From an uncultured Gammaproteobacteria bacterium (GTDB lineage Bacteria > Pseudomonadota > Gammaproteobacteria > Magnimaribacterales > Magnimaribacteraceae): 34,316 bases of DNA. The position numbers and the translations under genes were made by a program. This document shows positions 1-9,242 of this stretch, one piece after another. The stretch lies in assembly GCA_913042105.1 (NCBI GenBank), contig CAJWIK010000003.1:1-34316 (forward strand). The letters are read 5' to 3'. The notes beneath the pieces were generated by a model that worked only from the letters and a program-made list of their open reading frames with translations, ran no database searches and had not been told where the DNA came from. How positions within the stretch are numbered: the stretch's first letter is position 1; the number at the start of each line of letters is the position of its first letter.

Positions 1-704
1 AACCTGAAGAATCTTTTAACGTATCTTATGGAATCGTTTGGAATGCAACTGATGCTTTGTCTATAACTCTTGATGCTTATTCAATTGAATTAGAAGATAG
101 AATTACACAAGGTAGTGATGTAGAACTTTCTTCAACTGACATCGCTAGTCTTCTAGCACAAGGTGTTCCTGGAGCGGGTGACTTAACTAACTTTAGGTTC
201 TATGTAAATGACTTTGATACAACTACTGAAGGTATTGACTTAGTTGCTACATACTCGGCTGAAATGTTCAATGGAAATACAGACTTAACTTTTGTCTGGA
301 GTACTGTTGAAACTGAAGTTGATAAGACTGCTGGTCTAGTAGGTGCGGCAAGAGTCGGTCAATTAGAGAGTTTACTTCCTGAATCAAGATGGAACTTAAC
401 AGCTGTTCACAATACTGGTGACTGGTCATTAATGGCTAGATATAACTGGGTTGATGAGTGGATCTGGTGGGATATATATTCTGATCCTGTTTTCTCTACA
501 ACAGTTGATGATATGTTTACTCTTGATTTAGAAGTTAGAAGAGATCTTGGAGCTTACACACTTACATTAGGAGCACAAAATGTTACTGATGAAGTCCCTG
601 ATAGTCCTGCAGCTACTCTATGTTGTGGTATGAAGTACCCTGAAGGTGCGCCTTTAGGATTTAATGGTGCTTTCTACTACTTTAAAGTAGGTATGGATTT
701 CTAA
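1..704 (+). CDS. TonB-dependent receptor, C-terminal part (5' end outside window)
   Basis: Open frame continues upstream of the listed ORF start to base 3 (PEESFNVSYGIVWNATDALSITLDAYSIELEDRI...). Outer-membrane beta-barrel pattern ending in an aromatic residue (FYYFKVGMDF), typical of TBDT C-termini. Confidence 0.85.
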   Translation, partial: PEESFNVSYGIVWNATDALSITLDAYSIELEDRITQGSDVELSSTDIASLLAQGVPGAGDLTNFRFYVNDFDTTTEGIDLVATYSAEMFNGNTDLTFVWSTVETEVDKTAGLVGAARVGQLESLLPESRWNLTAVHNTGDWSLMARYNWVDEWIWWDIYSDPVFSTTVDDMFTLDLEVRRDLGAYTLTLGAQNVTDEVPDSPAATLCCGMKYPEGAPLGFNGAFYYFKVGMDF

Positions 705-716
705 ATTAGATCTAAA

Positions 717-748
717 AAAGAAAGGGCACTTAGGTGCCCTTTTTTTTA
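717..748. terminator. Bidirectional intrinsic terminator between convergent genes
   Basis: Perfect 9-bp inverted repeat AAAGGGCAC(721-729)-TTAG-GTGCCCTTT(734-742), A-rich on the left and T-run to 747 on the right; U-tract on both strands. Confidence 0.9.
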
Positions 749-2428
749 CTTCGAATAAACTATCTTCCCGCCAACTACAGTCATTTTTATCTGTGCTGAC
801 ATTATTTCCTCATCGGGAATCGTCATCAAATCTTTTGAAAAAATTGTCAGATCTGCAAGCTTTCCAACTTCTATCGTGCCTTTAATGTCTTCTTCAAAAA
901 CAGAGTATGCCGCCCATTTAGTAAACATATATAATGCCTCTTCTCTTGTAACAGATTGATCAAGGTTCCAATAGTTTTGGGAATAACCATCTAGATCCTT
1001 TCTGCTAACTGCGGCTTTAAACTCTATTCTTGGATCCCCAATTTCTACTGGAGCATCAGAACCTCCAGCCACCAAAACACCCAAATCAATTAAACTCCTC
1101 CATGTATAGGCATTTTCTAATCTATCTTCACCCAGTCTTTTGTGAGCAAAATGTAAGTCGCCAATGGCATGAGAAGGTTGCATTGACGCTATGATATTCA
1201 TATCTGCAAATCTTTGTTGATCAGAAGGCCGTATATTCTGAGAGTGCTCTACCCTCCATCTAGGATCAATAATCATCCTATTGGCAGAAGAAACAGTATC
1301 GAATGCCTCTTTATACCAATCTAAGGTTACTTTATTTGCCAAGTCTCCTATGGCATGAGTTTGTATTTGAATTCCATTAACCAATGCCTTAATAAGCTTT
1401 GGCATTGTTTCTTCTTTCTGAAAAATTAAAAAACCTCTTGTTTCGTAATCATCATACTTTTCAAAAAATGCAGCTCCTCTTGATCCTATGGCCCCATCAG
1501 CATAAAGCTTCACGCCTCTTGCAGTAAGCATATGTTCTTCATCAAGATAAGGACCATTGTCTATAAATTGAATGGCTTCTTCACCATCACTAACATAGAA
1601 CTGGATTCTCACTGGCATGCCCTCTTCTTCTTTTATTTCCTTTAGAAGTTCATAGTCAGAAAGAGGAGATCCTGCATCATGTAGTTGAGTCCAGCCCATT
1701 TCTGCAGTTCTATTTAACCCCTCTCTCAAGGCTTGTTTCTCTTCTGACCTGCTCTTTTTGGGTATTATTGTCTCAACTAGCAATGAAGCTTTATCTATTA
1801 ATACTCCATTTGGCTCTCCATTCTCATCTTTATCTATCTTTCCTCCGATAGGGTTAGGTGTATCTCGATCTATTCCGGCCATTTCAAGAGCTAAACTATT
1901 TACAATAATGGCATGTCCATCTGCCCTTTCTAATGCAATAGGATTTTCTTCAGAGATTGCATTTAGTTCCTCTAGAGTGGGGAATCTAGCTTCCGGCCAT
2001 TTCTTTTCTATCCAACCTCTTCCCACGACCCAACTTCCTTTAGTTAATTTATTTGAGTGAATTTCAACCTGAGTTAACATGCTCTTTAAGCTTTCTGCCC
2101 CTTGCAGATTAAGATTCATTTCTCGATAACCAATACCTTTTAGATGAGCGTGAGCATCGATAAATCCTGGATAAACATGGACACCTTGCAAATCAACAGT
2201 CTTGTTAGTGCCGCAGGTGAAGACCGAGGCTTCAGAGTTACTACCTACAAAAATAAATTTCTTATCTTTGATTGCTAGGGCTTCTGCTTTTGGTGCATCT
2301 GTAAAGCCTGTATATATATTTGTATTGAATACTACTAAATCAGCTTCTATGCAGGCCTCTTCTTTGGAACAAGCAGAAAATAAAATGACTAGTACTATAG
2401 GCAATGAGAGATTTTTGTATTTATACAT
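746..2428 (-). CDS. Amidohydrolase family protein (YtcJ-like, amidohydrolase 3), predicted lipoprotein
   Basis: Lipobox-like LFSAC; metal-site motif GFIDAHAHL; QTHAIGD, RVEHSQ, GGSDAPVE and C-terminal GKLADLTIFSKDL motifs of YtcJ-type amidohydrolases. Confidence 0.9.
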   Translation of the reverse strand: MYKYKNLSLPIVLVILFSACSKEEACIEADLVVFNTNIYTGFTDAPKAEALAIKDKKFIFVGSNSEASVFTCGTNKTVDLQGVHVYPGFIDAHAHLKGIGYREMNLNLQGAESLKSMLTQVEIHSNKLTKGSWVVGRGWIEKKWPEARFPTLEELNAISEENPIALERADGHAIIVNSLALEMAGIDRDTPNPIGGKIDKDENGEPNGVLIDKASLLVETIIPKKSRSEEKQALREGLNRTAEMGWTQLHDAGSPLSDYELLKEIKEEEGMPVRIQFYVSDGEEAIQFIDNGPYLDEEHMLTARGVKLYADGAIGSRGAAFFEKYDDYETRGFLIFQKEETMPKLIKALVNGIQIQTHAIGDLANKVTLDWYKEAFDTVSSANRMIIDPRWRVEHSQNIRPSDQQRFADMNIIASMQPSHAIGDLHFAHKRLGEDRLENAYTWRSLIDLGVLVAGGSDAPVEIGDPRIEFKAAVSRKDLDGYSQNYWNLDQSVTREEALYMFTKWAAYSVFEEDIKGTIEVGKLADLTIFSKDLMTIPDEEIMSAQIKMTVVGGKIVYSK

Positions 2429-2437
2429 TAATTTTCC

Positions 2438-3667
2438 TTATTTTTCTGGCCAAAAAATTGAATTATCATTTTTTAAAGCATTTAATTCAGAATCTTGATA
2501 ACCCATTTCGATTAATACCTCTCTAGTATGCTCCCCTACTTTAGGTGCTCTAGTAAATTCTATTTTATTTTCTTCTTCTATGACAAAAGGGCTATTAACG
2601 GTCAACAAATTATCAAATGATTCATGCTCCAATGGAACAAGAGTTTTAGTTTCTAGGAATTGTTTATCTTCTCTATGGTCAGTAGTTTTCCCTAAAACTC
2701 CAAAAGTTACACCGGAGTTTCTGAGCAGTTCATTAATTTCTTTTAAAGTCCTGCTTTTAAATTCTACGGTTAGTTCTGATCTTATTACATCTGCATTTTC
2801 AAAAGCATCATCAAAGTTAAAAAGATTTCTCTCTGTCCAATCCGGACGATTAAGTACCTCTATCAGTTTAGGCCATTCTATTCTTGAATTTATCATTCCC
2901 AGTGCAAATTCTCTATTATCTTTAGTTGTATAAAAATCATAAAAAGGATGTCGTGGGAGAGGTTCGGTCCGCTCAGGAAACTCTACATCCATAAGGGCCG
3001 CTTGAATAAATACACCATTTGCCCATGCACCATTGGCCATTAAAGAAGTTGAGACTTCACTACCTTCACCTGTTCTTTCTCTTCTGAATAAGGCTGTCAT
3101 TATTGCCCCATATAGAGCCATACCAGTGGGATGATCTCCCATACCTGGAGTTGACCACGCTACGGCTGAATTGTTTGAAGGCCTAACAAAGTCCATCAAC
3201 CCACTTCGGGCCCACCATGCTATTGAGTCATAAGCCGTTCTATTGGCATCTGGTCCAACCTCACCATAACCAGTAAGTGAGGCGTAAATAAGTTTACTAT
3301 TATGAGGTCGGATCTCCTCAGCTGTAATATGCAATTTCTTTCTAACCGGAAAAGGCATATTTGTAACAAAAACATCTGCCTCTTTAATGAGATCTACCAG
3401 AATCTTATGAGCTTGTTTATCTTTTAAATTAAGTGAAATGCTCTTTTTATTTCTTGATGTTAACTCCCAGCAATAATTTTCAGGACCTTCCGGCATTCTT
3501 CCGTTGGTAATAAGATTTCTTAAACTATCTCCACTTTGCGGTTCAATCTTTATTACTTCAGCTCCATAATCAGACATGATCGTTGCAGCAGATGGACCAG
3601 CTATAAAACTTGCCGCATCTATAACTTTTATTCCACTCAGTAAATAATCATTATTTTGATTTTTCAA
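2438..3667 (-). CDS. CaiB/BaiF family CoA transferase (class III)
   Basis: Motifs GIKVIDAASFIAGPSAATIMSDYGAEVIKIEPQSGDSLR and catalytic-Asp region GMGDHPTGMALYGAIMTALFRRERTGEG. Confidence 0.93.
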   Translation of the reverse strand: MKNQNNDYLLSGIKVIDAASFIAGPSAATIMSDYGAEVIKIEPQSGDSLRNLITNGRMPEGPENYCWELTSRNKKSISLNLKDKQAHKILVDLIKEADVFVTNMPFPVRKKLHITAEEIRPHNSKLIYASLTGYGEVGPDANRTAYDSIAWWARSGLMDFVRPSNNSAVAWSTPGMGDHPTGMALYGAIMTALFRRERTGEGSEVSTSLMANGAWANGVFIQAALMDVEFPERTEPLPRHPFYDFYTTKDNREFALGMINSRIEWPKLIEVLNRPDWTERNLFNFDDAFENADVIRSELTVEFKSRTLKEINELLRNSGVTFGVLGKTTDHREDKQFLETKTLVPLEHESFDNLLTVNSPFVIEEENKIEFTRAPKVGEHTREVLIEMGYQDSELNALKNDNSIFWPEK

Positions 3668-3775
3668 AACCTATCTCCTTTTAATTCTTAAATATGATAA
3701 CTAATTTATTAAATAATTTTTAATTAATCTCATTAACGGTTATCTTATTAAGGTAATTGGGGAAAGGAGAACCAA

Positions 3776-5023
3776 ATGCATCAAAGATTTAAAGTTATAG
3801 CTCTAACTGTGGCAGCAGTTTTTATATGCTACATAGATAGGGTAGTAATTTCATTGGCAATTATACCAATGAGTGAAGAAGCAGGATGGTCTGAAACTCA
3901 AAAGGGAATCATATTAGGAAGTTTTTATATTGGTTACATGGTGACTCAAATTTATGGTGGGTTACTTTCAGATAGGATCGGGGCAAAGATTGTCTTAGGA
4001 GTTGGATTAGTGGTTTGGTCTATATTTACTTTGATAACACCATGGGCTTTCTTTGGTGGAATGGTATCTCTAATTATTGCAAGAATAGGGATGGGTTTAG
4101 GCGAAGGCATAACCTTCCCAGCATGGCATAGCCTATATGCTAGATGGGTACCATTTAGCGAAAGAGCAAGATCAGTGGCAATAACAAATAGCGCCATACC
4201 CATAGGTACGATATTTGGACTAGTGGTAACACCTATCATCATTTTAAATCTGGGTTGGCAATGGGCATTTTATCTTTATGGCGGGCTTGGTTTTATTTGG
4301 TATATTTTTTGGCAAAGAATGATCGAATCGTCTCCAAAAGATGATCAAAATATTTCTCCAGAAGAACTGAAATTTATTACAGAAAATGCTCCAGCAAATG
4401 ACGTAGCTGAAGCGCTTCCCTTTTCAGCCTGGCGATCAAATCGAGCGCTATGGGCTATAACTGTTGCTCATTTTTGTAGTAATTACAGTTTATTTGTTTT
4501 TTTGTCATGGCTACCTATATTTATAAAAGATGGTCTAGGTGTTCCAATGGCTGCGGTAGGTTTGCTAGCAATGCTACCTCATATTGCGTCTTTCATATTT
4601 ATTAACATCGGTGGTTACTTTGCAGACTATTTAACTAATAAAGGCATTCGCCTCCTTACTGTCAGGAAGCTTTGTAACTCTATAGCCTTTGGAGGAAGTG
4701 GGATATGCCTATGCATTGTTCCAGAACTTGAGAGTGTTGCAGGAATTATTGCAATTATGTGTCTGGGAAATGTCTTTGGTGGTTTTAGTGCGGGAGGTTT
4801 TATAGTTAATCATGCCGATATCGGTCCTAAGCATACCGGAAGATTGATGGGCATTACCAATATGGTAGCTGCACTGCCTGGTTTGATAGGAGGAGTCCTA
4901 ACAGGAATAATTCTTGATGCCACTAATTCATGGGATATGGTATTTTATGTCGTAGCTGGTATAACTTTCTTTGGAGGAATCTTTTATTTCCTCTTTGCCA
5001 GTACTGATAAACAATTTGATTAA
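3776..5023 (+). CDS. MFS transporter, ACS (anion:cation symporter)-like
   Basis: 12-TM hydrophobic pattern, MFS motif YGGLLSDRIGAK; GAGAACC upstream with AAAGGAGA as RBS. Confidence 0.9.
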   Translation: MHQRFKVIALTVAAVFICYIDRVVISLAIIPMSEEAGWSETQKGIILGSFYIGYMVTQIYGGLLSDRIGAKIVLGVGLVVWSIFTLITPWAFFGGMVSLIIARIGMGLGEGITFPAWHSLYARWVPFSERARSVAITNSAIPIGTIFGLVVTPIIILNLGWQWAFYLYGGLGFIWYIFWQRMIESSPKDDQNISPEELKFITENAPANDVAEALPFSAWRSNRALWAITVAHFCSNYSLFVFLSWLPIFIKDGLGVPMAAVGLLAMLPHIASFIFINIGGYFADYLTNKGIRLLTVRKLCNSIAFGGSGICLCIVPELESVAGIIAIMCLGNVFGGFSAGGFIVNHADIGPKHTGRLMGITNMVAALPGLIGGVLTGIILDATNSWDMVFYVVAGITFFGGIFYFLFASTDKQFD

Positions 5024-5029
5024 ATAAAT

Positions 5030-5836
5030 ATGAATACAACTATAAAAAAAGAGTTAAAAGATAATGGCGTCTTGATTCTAACCCTCAACAGACCTGAAGT
5101 ACTTAATGCCATGAATAAAGACATGATTATGGGTCTCTACGAGATCTTCCAAGAAATAGAGAAAGAAAAAAATTCTAGGGTAATAATTATTACAGGAGAA
5201 GGTAGGGGATTCTGTTCTGGAGCAGATCTAGCAAATGGTGGTTGGCCGAGTGAAGAAGGTATGTCTGAAGGCGAGATAGGTGCAAATAATATGGAAATTG
5301 GTTTTAATCCTTTAATAAGATTAATTACTTCTATAGACAAACCAGTTATAACAGCAATAAATGGCATGGCAGCAGGAGGTGGTGTAGGTTTAGCACTCTC
5401 CGGAGATTTAGTAGTCGCTTCTGAGTCTGCAAAATTTAAATTGGTCTTTGGACCAAATCTTGGGATCATTCCTGATGTTGGCGCTTCTTGGTTTGTACCA
5501 AACCTAGTAGGAAGAGCAAGAGCTAACGGAATGGGATTACTTGGAGATGATATACCGTCCAAACAGGCTAAAGAATGGGGATTAATCTGGGATTATTATC
5601 CTGATGACCAATTCATGGAAGAAACACTAAAAATAGCTAATAGACTGGCTGATGGAGCTATTAAAGGCTTAAAAGCAGTCTCTAAGGCACACAATAAAGC
5701 ACTTTCTAGCTCTCTAAGTGAACAACTAGATCATGAAAGGGACACTCAAAGAGTCTTGTTAGATAATCGAGAATTTAAAGAGGGTGTCAGTGCATTTCTT
5801 GGCAAAAGGACACCTAATTTTAGAGATTTAGATTAA
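5030..5836 (+). CDS. Enoyl-CoA hydratase/isomerase family protein, PaaG-like isomerase
   Basis: Crotonase fold motifs GRGFCSGADL, INGMAAGGGVGLALSGDL; C-terminal half PDVGASWFVPNLVGRARANGMGLLGDDIPSKQAKEWGLIW...FKEGVSAFLGKRTPNF resembles PaaG. Confidence 0.88.
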   Translation: MNTTIKKELKDNGVLILTLNRPEVLNAMNKDMIMGLYEIFQEIEKEKNSRVIIITGEGRGFCSGADLANGGWPSEEGMSEGEIGANNMEIGFNPLIRLITSIDKPVITAINGMAAGGGVGLALSGDLVVASESAKFKLVFGPNLGIIPDVGASWFVPNLVGRARANGMGLLGDDIPSKQAKEWGLIWDYYPDDQFMEETLKIANRLADGAIKGLKAVSKAHNKALSSSLSEQLDHERDTQRVLLDNREFKEGVSAFLGKRTPNFRDLD

Positions 5837-6375
5837 TAAAGTTCTAGACCTGCTACATCTATATCGGCATAGAAATCTTTTCCATAAGCGACTATACCAA
5901 TACTCTTAATTGTTGTTGGATCGAATTCTTCGGGAACAAACCGACTAAACCTTCCTTCACTTTTGTTAAATGAAGAAAAAGGTATTTCTAGCCATTGCCA
6001 ATCTTTTGAAGCAATAAAAGGTGAGCCGTAATACAACCACGGCAGTCTAGTCTTTGAAGTTCGTAGAAAAAGATAATATTCCTCACCGTTCCCTCGGGTT
6101 CTAATCTTCAAACCCTCATAAGGTAAGTCTGCTATCTCCAACTCAGCTCGAAATTGAATAAAGCCTCCATTATTTTCAGTGCTGACTTGTCCTTCCATAT
6201 GATAAAAAGAAAGACCATTTTCTTCCTTCTCTAAAAAATTAACTTCGGAAATACCACCCATAACTTGATCAGAGAAAGGAGTCCACTCAACTCTTTTGTC
6301 ATTTAAATTATCAATAACTTCTGGCATTGCTTTTAAAGAAATAAGTAAACTAAATAAAACTATAAATATCTTCAT
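5833..6375 (-). CDS. CIA30-domain protein, predicted exported
   Basis: KRVEWTPFSDQVMGGISEVNF...GFIQFRAELE...GLKIRTRGNGEEYYLFLRTS pattern of the CIA30 domain; start placed at internal ATG (6375) giving signal peptide MKIFIVLFSLLISLKAMP. Confidence 0.8.
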   Translation of the reverse strand: MKIFIVLFSLLISLKAMPEVIDNLNDKRVEWTPFSDQVMGGISEVNFLEKEENGLSFYHMEGQVSTENNGGFIQFRAELEIADLPYEGLKIRTRGNGEEYYLFLRTSKTRLPWLYYGSPFIASKDWQWLEIPFSSFNKSEGRFSRFVPEEFDPTTIKSIGIVAYGKDFYADIDVAGLELY

Positions 6376-6467
6376 ATATAAGTTAATCATATAGTAAATC
6401 TTATGAAGGTGTATATTCCAAAAGTTAAAAAAAAGAGTTAGAGTAAGGCTAATAATTGGGGAAATTA

Positions 6468-8678
6468 ATGAAGAATAAAATCTACTTTTTAGTATTTGCA
6501 CTAGCGATAATTATTTCTGGTTGTAGTAATTCCGAGGAAGAGACTATTGCTGAAAAATCTATTAATTCAGGATCTTCGTCTATAGGTCTAATAGATGATG
6601 ACAGAATATTATCTGCAGAATCTGAACCTGGAAATTGGTTAGCCTATGGAAGGACTTACGAAGAACAAAGATTCTCCCCTCTAGAGCAAATCAATAAAGA
6701 AACAATAGGTGATTTAGGACTAGTTTGGTCTAAAGATATGGGTACTAACAGAGCACTCGAAGCTACTCCAATAGTCGTTGATGGAATAATGTTTTTTACA
6801 AGTACCTGGAGCAGAGTTTATGCGGTTGATGCTTTGACAGGAGAAACAATCTGGAAATTTGATCCAAAAGTTCCCGGAGAATGGGCAAGAAAAGCCTGTT
6901 GTGACATTGTGAATAGAGGTGTTGCGGTATACAACGGTAAAGTTTATTCCGCTAGTCTTGATGGAAGGCTTTTTGCTTTGAATGCTGAAAATGGAGAACT
7001 GGTTTGGGAAGTAGATACAATAATTGACAGGACAAGAGCCTATACAATAACAGGGGCTCCAAGAGTCGCAAAAGGAAAGGTATATATTGGAAATGGTGGA
7101 GCTGAATATGGCGTAAGAGGATATGTTACAGCATATGACTCAGAGAGCGGGAATCAAGTCTGGAGATTTTATACTGTACCTGGCAATCCTGATTTAGGAT
7201 TTGAAGATCCAGCAATGGAAATGGCTGCAAAAACCTGGAAAGGCACTAATTGGTGGGAGTTTGGTGGAGGCGGAACAGTATGGAATTCAATAGTTTTTGA
7301 TCCTGATTTTAATAATTTATATCTAGGGGTTGGAAATGGGTCTCCATGGACAAGGGAAATAAGATCTCCTGGTGGAGGTGATAATTTATTTCTTTCCTCA
7401 ATAGTTGCTGTAGATGCAGATACAGGTGTTTATAAATGGCATTACCAAACCACACCTGAAGATAACTGGGATTACACAGCTGTACAAGATATGTCTCTAG
7501 CTGACATGGAAATAGACGGAGAAATGAAAAAGGTTTTACTCCAAGCTCCAAAAAATGGCTTCTTTTATGTCATCGATAGAATGAATGGTAAAGTTCTTCG
7601 AGCTCATCCTTTTGCAGCAGTTACTTGGGCGACTCATGTAGATCTTGAGACTGGAAGACCGGTTGAAAATCCAGAAGTTGACTATACAGAAAATGGTGCT
7701 TGGGTGTTACCAGGTCCTTTAGGTGCCCATAATTGGCAGGCCATGTCGATCGACATTGATGCTGGGTTAGCTTACATACCTACACAAGAAAATGCTTTTT
7801 TCTATGCAATACAGGAAGACTACAAAAAAACGGGTGTCTATAAAAGGGATCCGGGAAGATGGAATATGGGCATAGAAATGAGCTCGTTAGCTCAAAATAT
7901 TCTAAATAATCTAGAGTCACAGCCTAAACCCGGAGGCTTTCTAAAAGCCTTTGATCCCCTTACAGGTGAAACAAAATGGTCAGTGCCTATTCCACATTAC
8001 TGGAATGGTGGAGTCCTTGGTACAGCTGGTGGATTAGTATTCCAAGGAGATGCATTAGGAATGTTTTCTGCCTACGATAAAGAAACAGGTGAAAGGCTTT
8101 GGGAATTCAACACATACACCTCAATGCTTGCTCCTCCCATCACTTTTGAAATTGATGGTGAACAATATGTATCAATCCTGACTGGCTCTGGTGGTGGTGA
8201 TATGTTCGGTGGGGAACCTTTACCGCCTATAGAGGTACAAGCCTCTCTAACTTATAATAATTTTGGAAGAATGCTTACTTTCAAGCTTGGGGGTGAAAAA
8301 ACTCTCCCTATTCCAAATGTAAGGGATAAAACAATTCCTGAACAGAAACTAGTGCAAGTTAGCATTGATCAAATGCAAAATGGAGAAGGCAACTACAATG
8401 ATTATTGTGCAGTTTGTCACGGATTTATTGTTAAATCTGCTGGCGGTATACCTGACTTAAGGAAAATGTCTGCTGGTACACATGATGCATTTAATCAAAT
8501 TGTTTTAGAAGGCCTGCTTGCAAGTAATGGTATGGCGTCATTTTCAGATGTTCTTTCTGAACAGGAAGTAGAAAATATTCATCATTATGTCAAAGCAAGA
8601 GCTCATGAAGATAGAGAAGTGGCTCTTGGTAATTTGGAAGCTCCTCAATTTACTTGGTTTGGACAAGAAGAGGATTAG
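6468..8678 (+). CDS. PQQ-dependent quinohemoprotein dehydrogenase with C-terminal cytochrome c domain, predicted lipoprotein
   Basis: Lipobox ISGC; vicinal Cys pair ACCD; PQQ-ADH motifs WWEFGGGGTVWNSIVFDP, TPEDNWDYTAVQ, APKNGFFYVIDR; heme site CAVCH at 8406-8420. Start moved to ATG 6468. Confidence 0.93.
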   Translation: MKNKIYFLVFALAIIISGCSNSEEETIAEKSINSGSSSIGLIDDDRILSAESEPGNWLAYGRTYEEQRFSPLEQINKETIGDLGLVWSKDMGTNRALEATPIVVDGIMFFTSTWSRVYAVDALTGETIWKFDPKVPGEWARKACCDIVNRGVAVYNGKVYSASLDGRLFALNAENGELVWEVDTIIDRTRAYTITGAPRVAKGKVYIGNGGAEYGVRGYVTAYDSESGNQVWRFYTVPGNPDLGFEDPAMEMAAKTWKGTNWWEFGGGGTVWNSIVFDPDFNNLYLGVGNGSPWTREIRSPGGGDNLFLSSIVAVDADTGVYKWHYQTTPEDNWDYTAVQDMSLADMEIDGEMKKVLLQAPKNGFFYVIDRMNGKVLRAHPFAAVTWATHVDLETGRPVENPEVDYTENGAWVLPGPLGAHNWQAMSIDIDAGLAYIPTQENAFFYAIQEDYKKTGVYKRDPGRWNMGIEMSSLAQNILNNLESQPKPGGFLKAFDPLTGETKWSVPIPHYWNGGVLGTAGGLVFQGDALGMFSAYDKETGERLWEFNTYTSMLAPPITFEIDGEQYVSILTGSGGGDMFGGEPLPPIEVQASLTYNNFGRMLTFKLGGEKTLPIPNVRDKTIPEQKLVQVSIDQMQNGEGNYNDYCAVCHGFIVKSAGGIPDLRKMSAGTHDAFNQIVLEGLLASNGMASFSDVLSEQEVENIHHYVKARAHEDREVALGNLEAPQFTWFGQEED

Positions 8679-8679
8679 C

Positions 8680-9240
8680 TTACTGGTCTAAAATCATTGT
8701 TTTAGCAGGCAAATCTAACGGGGGCACTTCAATAAATTCAAATGAAGGGCTCCCTAATTCCGGATCCCCTTCCTGAATGTCGTAAACATCGGAATCCTTT
8801 CCTTCATTGTCTTTATTTAAGACACCATAAGATTTTTTTCCATTAAGTTGCTGACCCTCTTTAATTTTATGGAGAGCATCTTGTGCCTTCTTGTGGTTGT
8901 CATCGTTCCAGACCAACCTATAGGCTCTAGGATCACCAAATGATTTATTAAACTCATCAACTTCACTAACCCAAAGAAAAAGACTTCCTTCATTGCTCTG
9001 TGCTTTGTTAGGTTCTTGTATTACAACCCAATTAATATTAAATAGTTCAGGTAATTCTTCTGAAGTTGGCCACCCTAATATTCCCTCATACCCCTTCCAA
9101 CTAAATATATAAAAGAAAGTTAAAACAACAATACCTGTTAATTTAATCTTTTTAGAAAAACCAGTATAAAAACAAAATATCAACAACAAGGCTGAAATGA
9201 TTACGTAAGCCAAAGTCAATAAGATCCTTTCTTCTAGCAT
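8680..9240 (-). CDS. Unassigned membrane protein with two N-terminal TM helices, last gene of a MotA/ExbB-like operon
   Basis: Intact ORF directly after 9243-9857; N-terminal hydrophobic segments then a soluble domain (GWPTSEELPELFNINWVVIQEP...GSLFLWVSEVDEF...PRAYRLVW). Confidence 0.75.
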   Translation of the reverse strand: MLEERILLTLAYVIISALLLIFCFYTGFSKKIKLTGIVVLTFFYIFSWKGYEGILGWPTSEELPELFNINWVVIQEPNKAQSNEGSLFLWVSEVDEFNKSFGDPRAYRLVWNDDNHKKAQDALHKIKEGQQLNGKKSYGVLNKDNEGKDSDVYDIQEGDPELGSPSFEFIEVPPLDLPAKTMILDQ

Positions 9241-9242
9241 TA

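Noticed and set aside
1758-2498. Plus-strand ORFs of 98-100 aa opposite the amidohydrolase
   Set aside because: Fully antisense to a well-supported gene, low-complexity Ser/Pro-rich shadow translations without domain signal.
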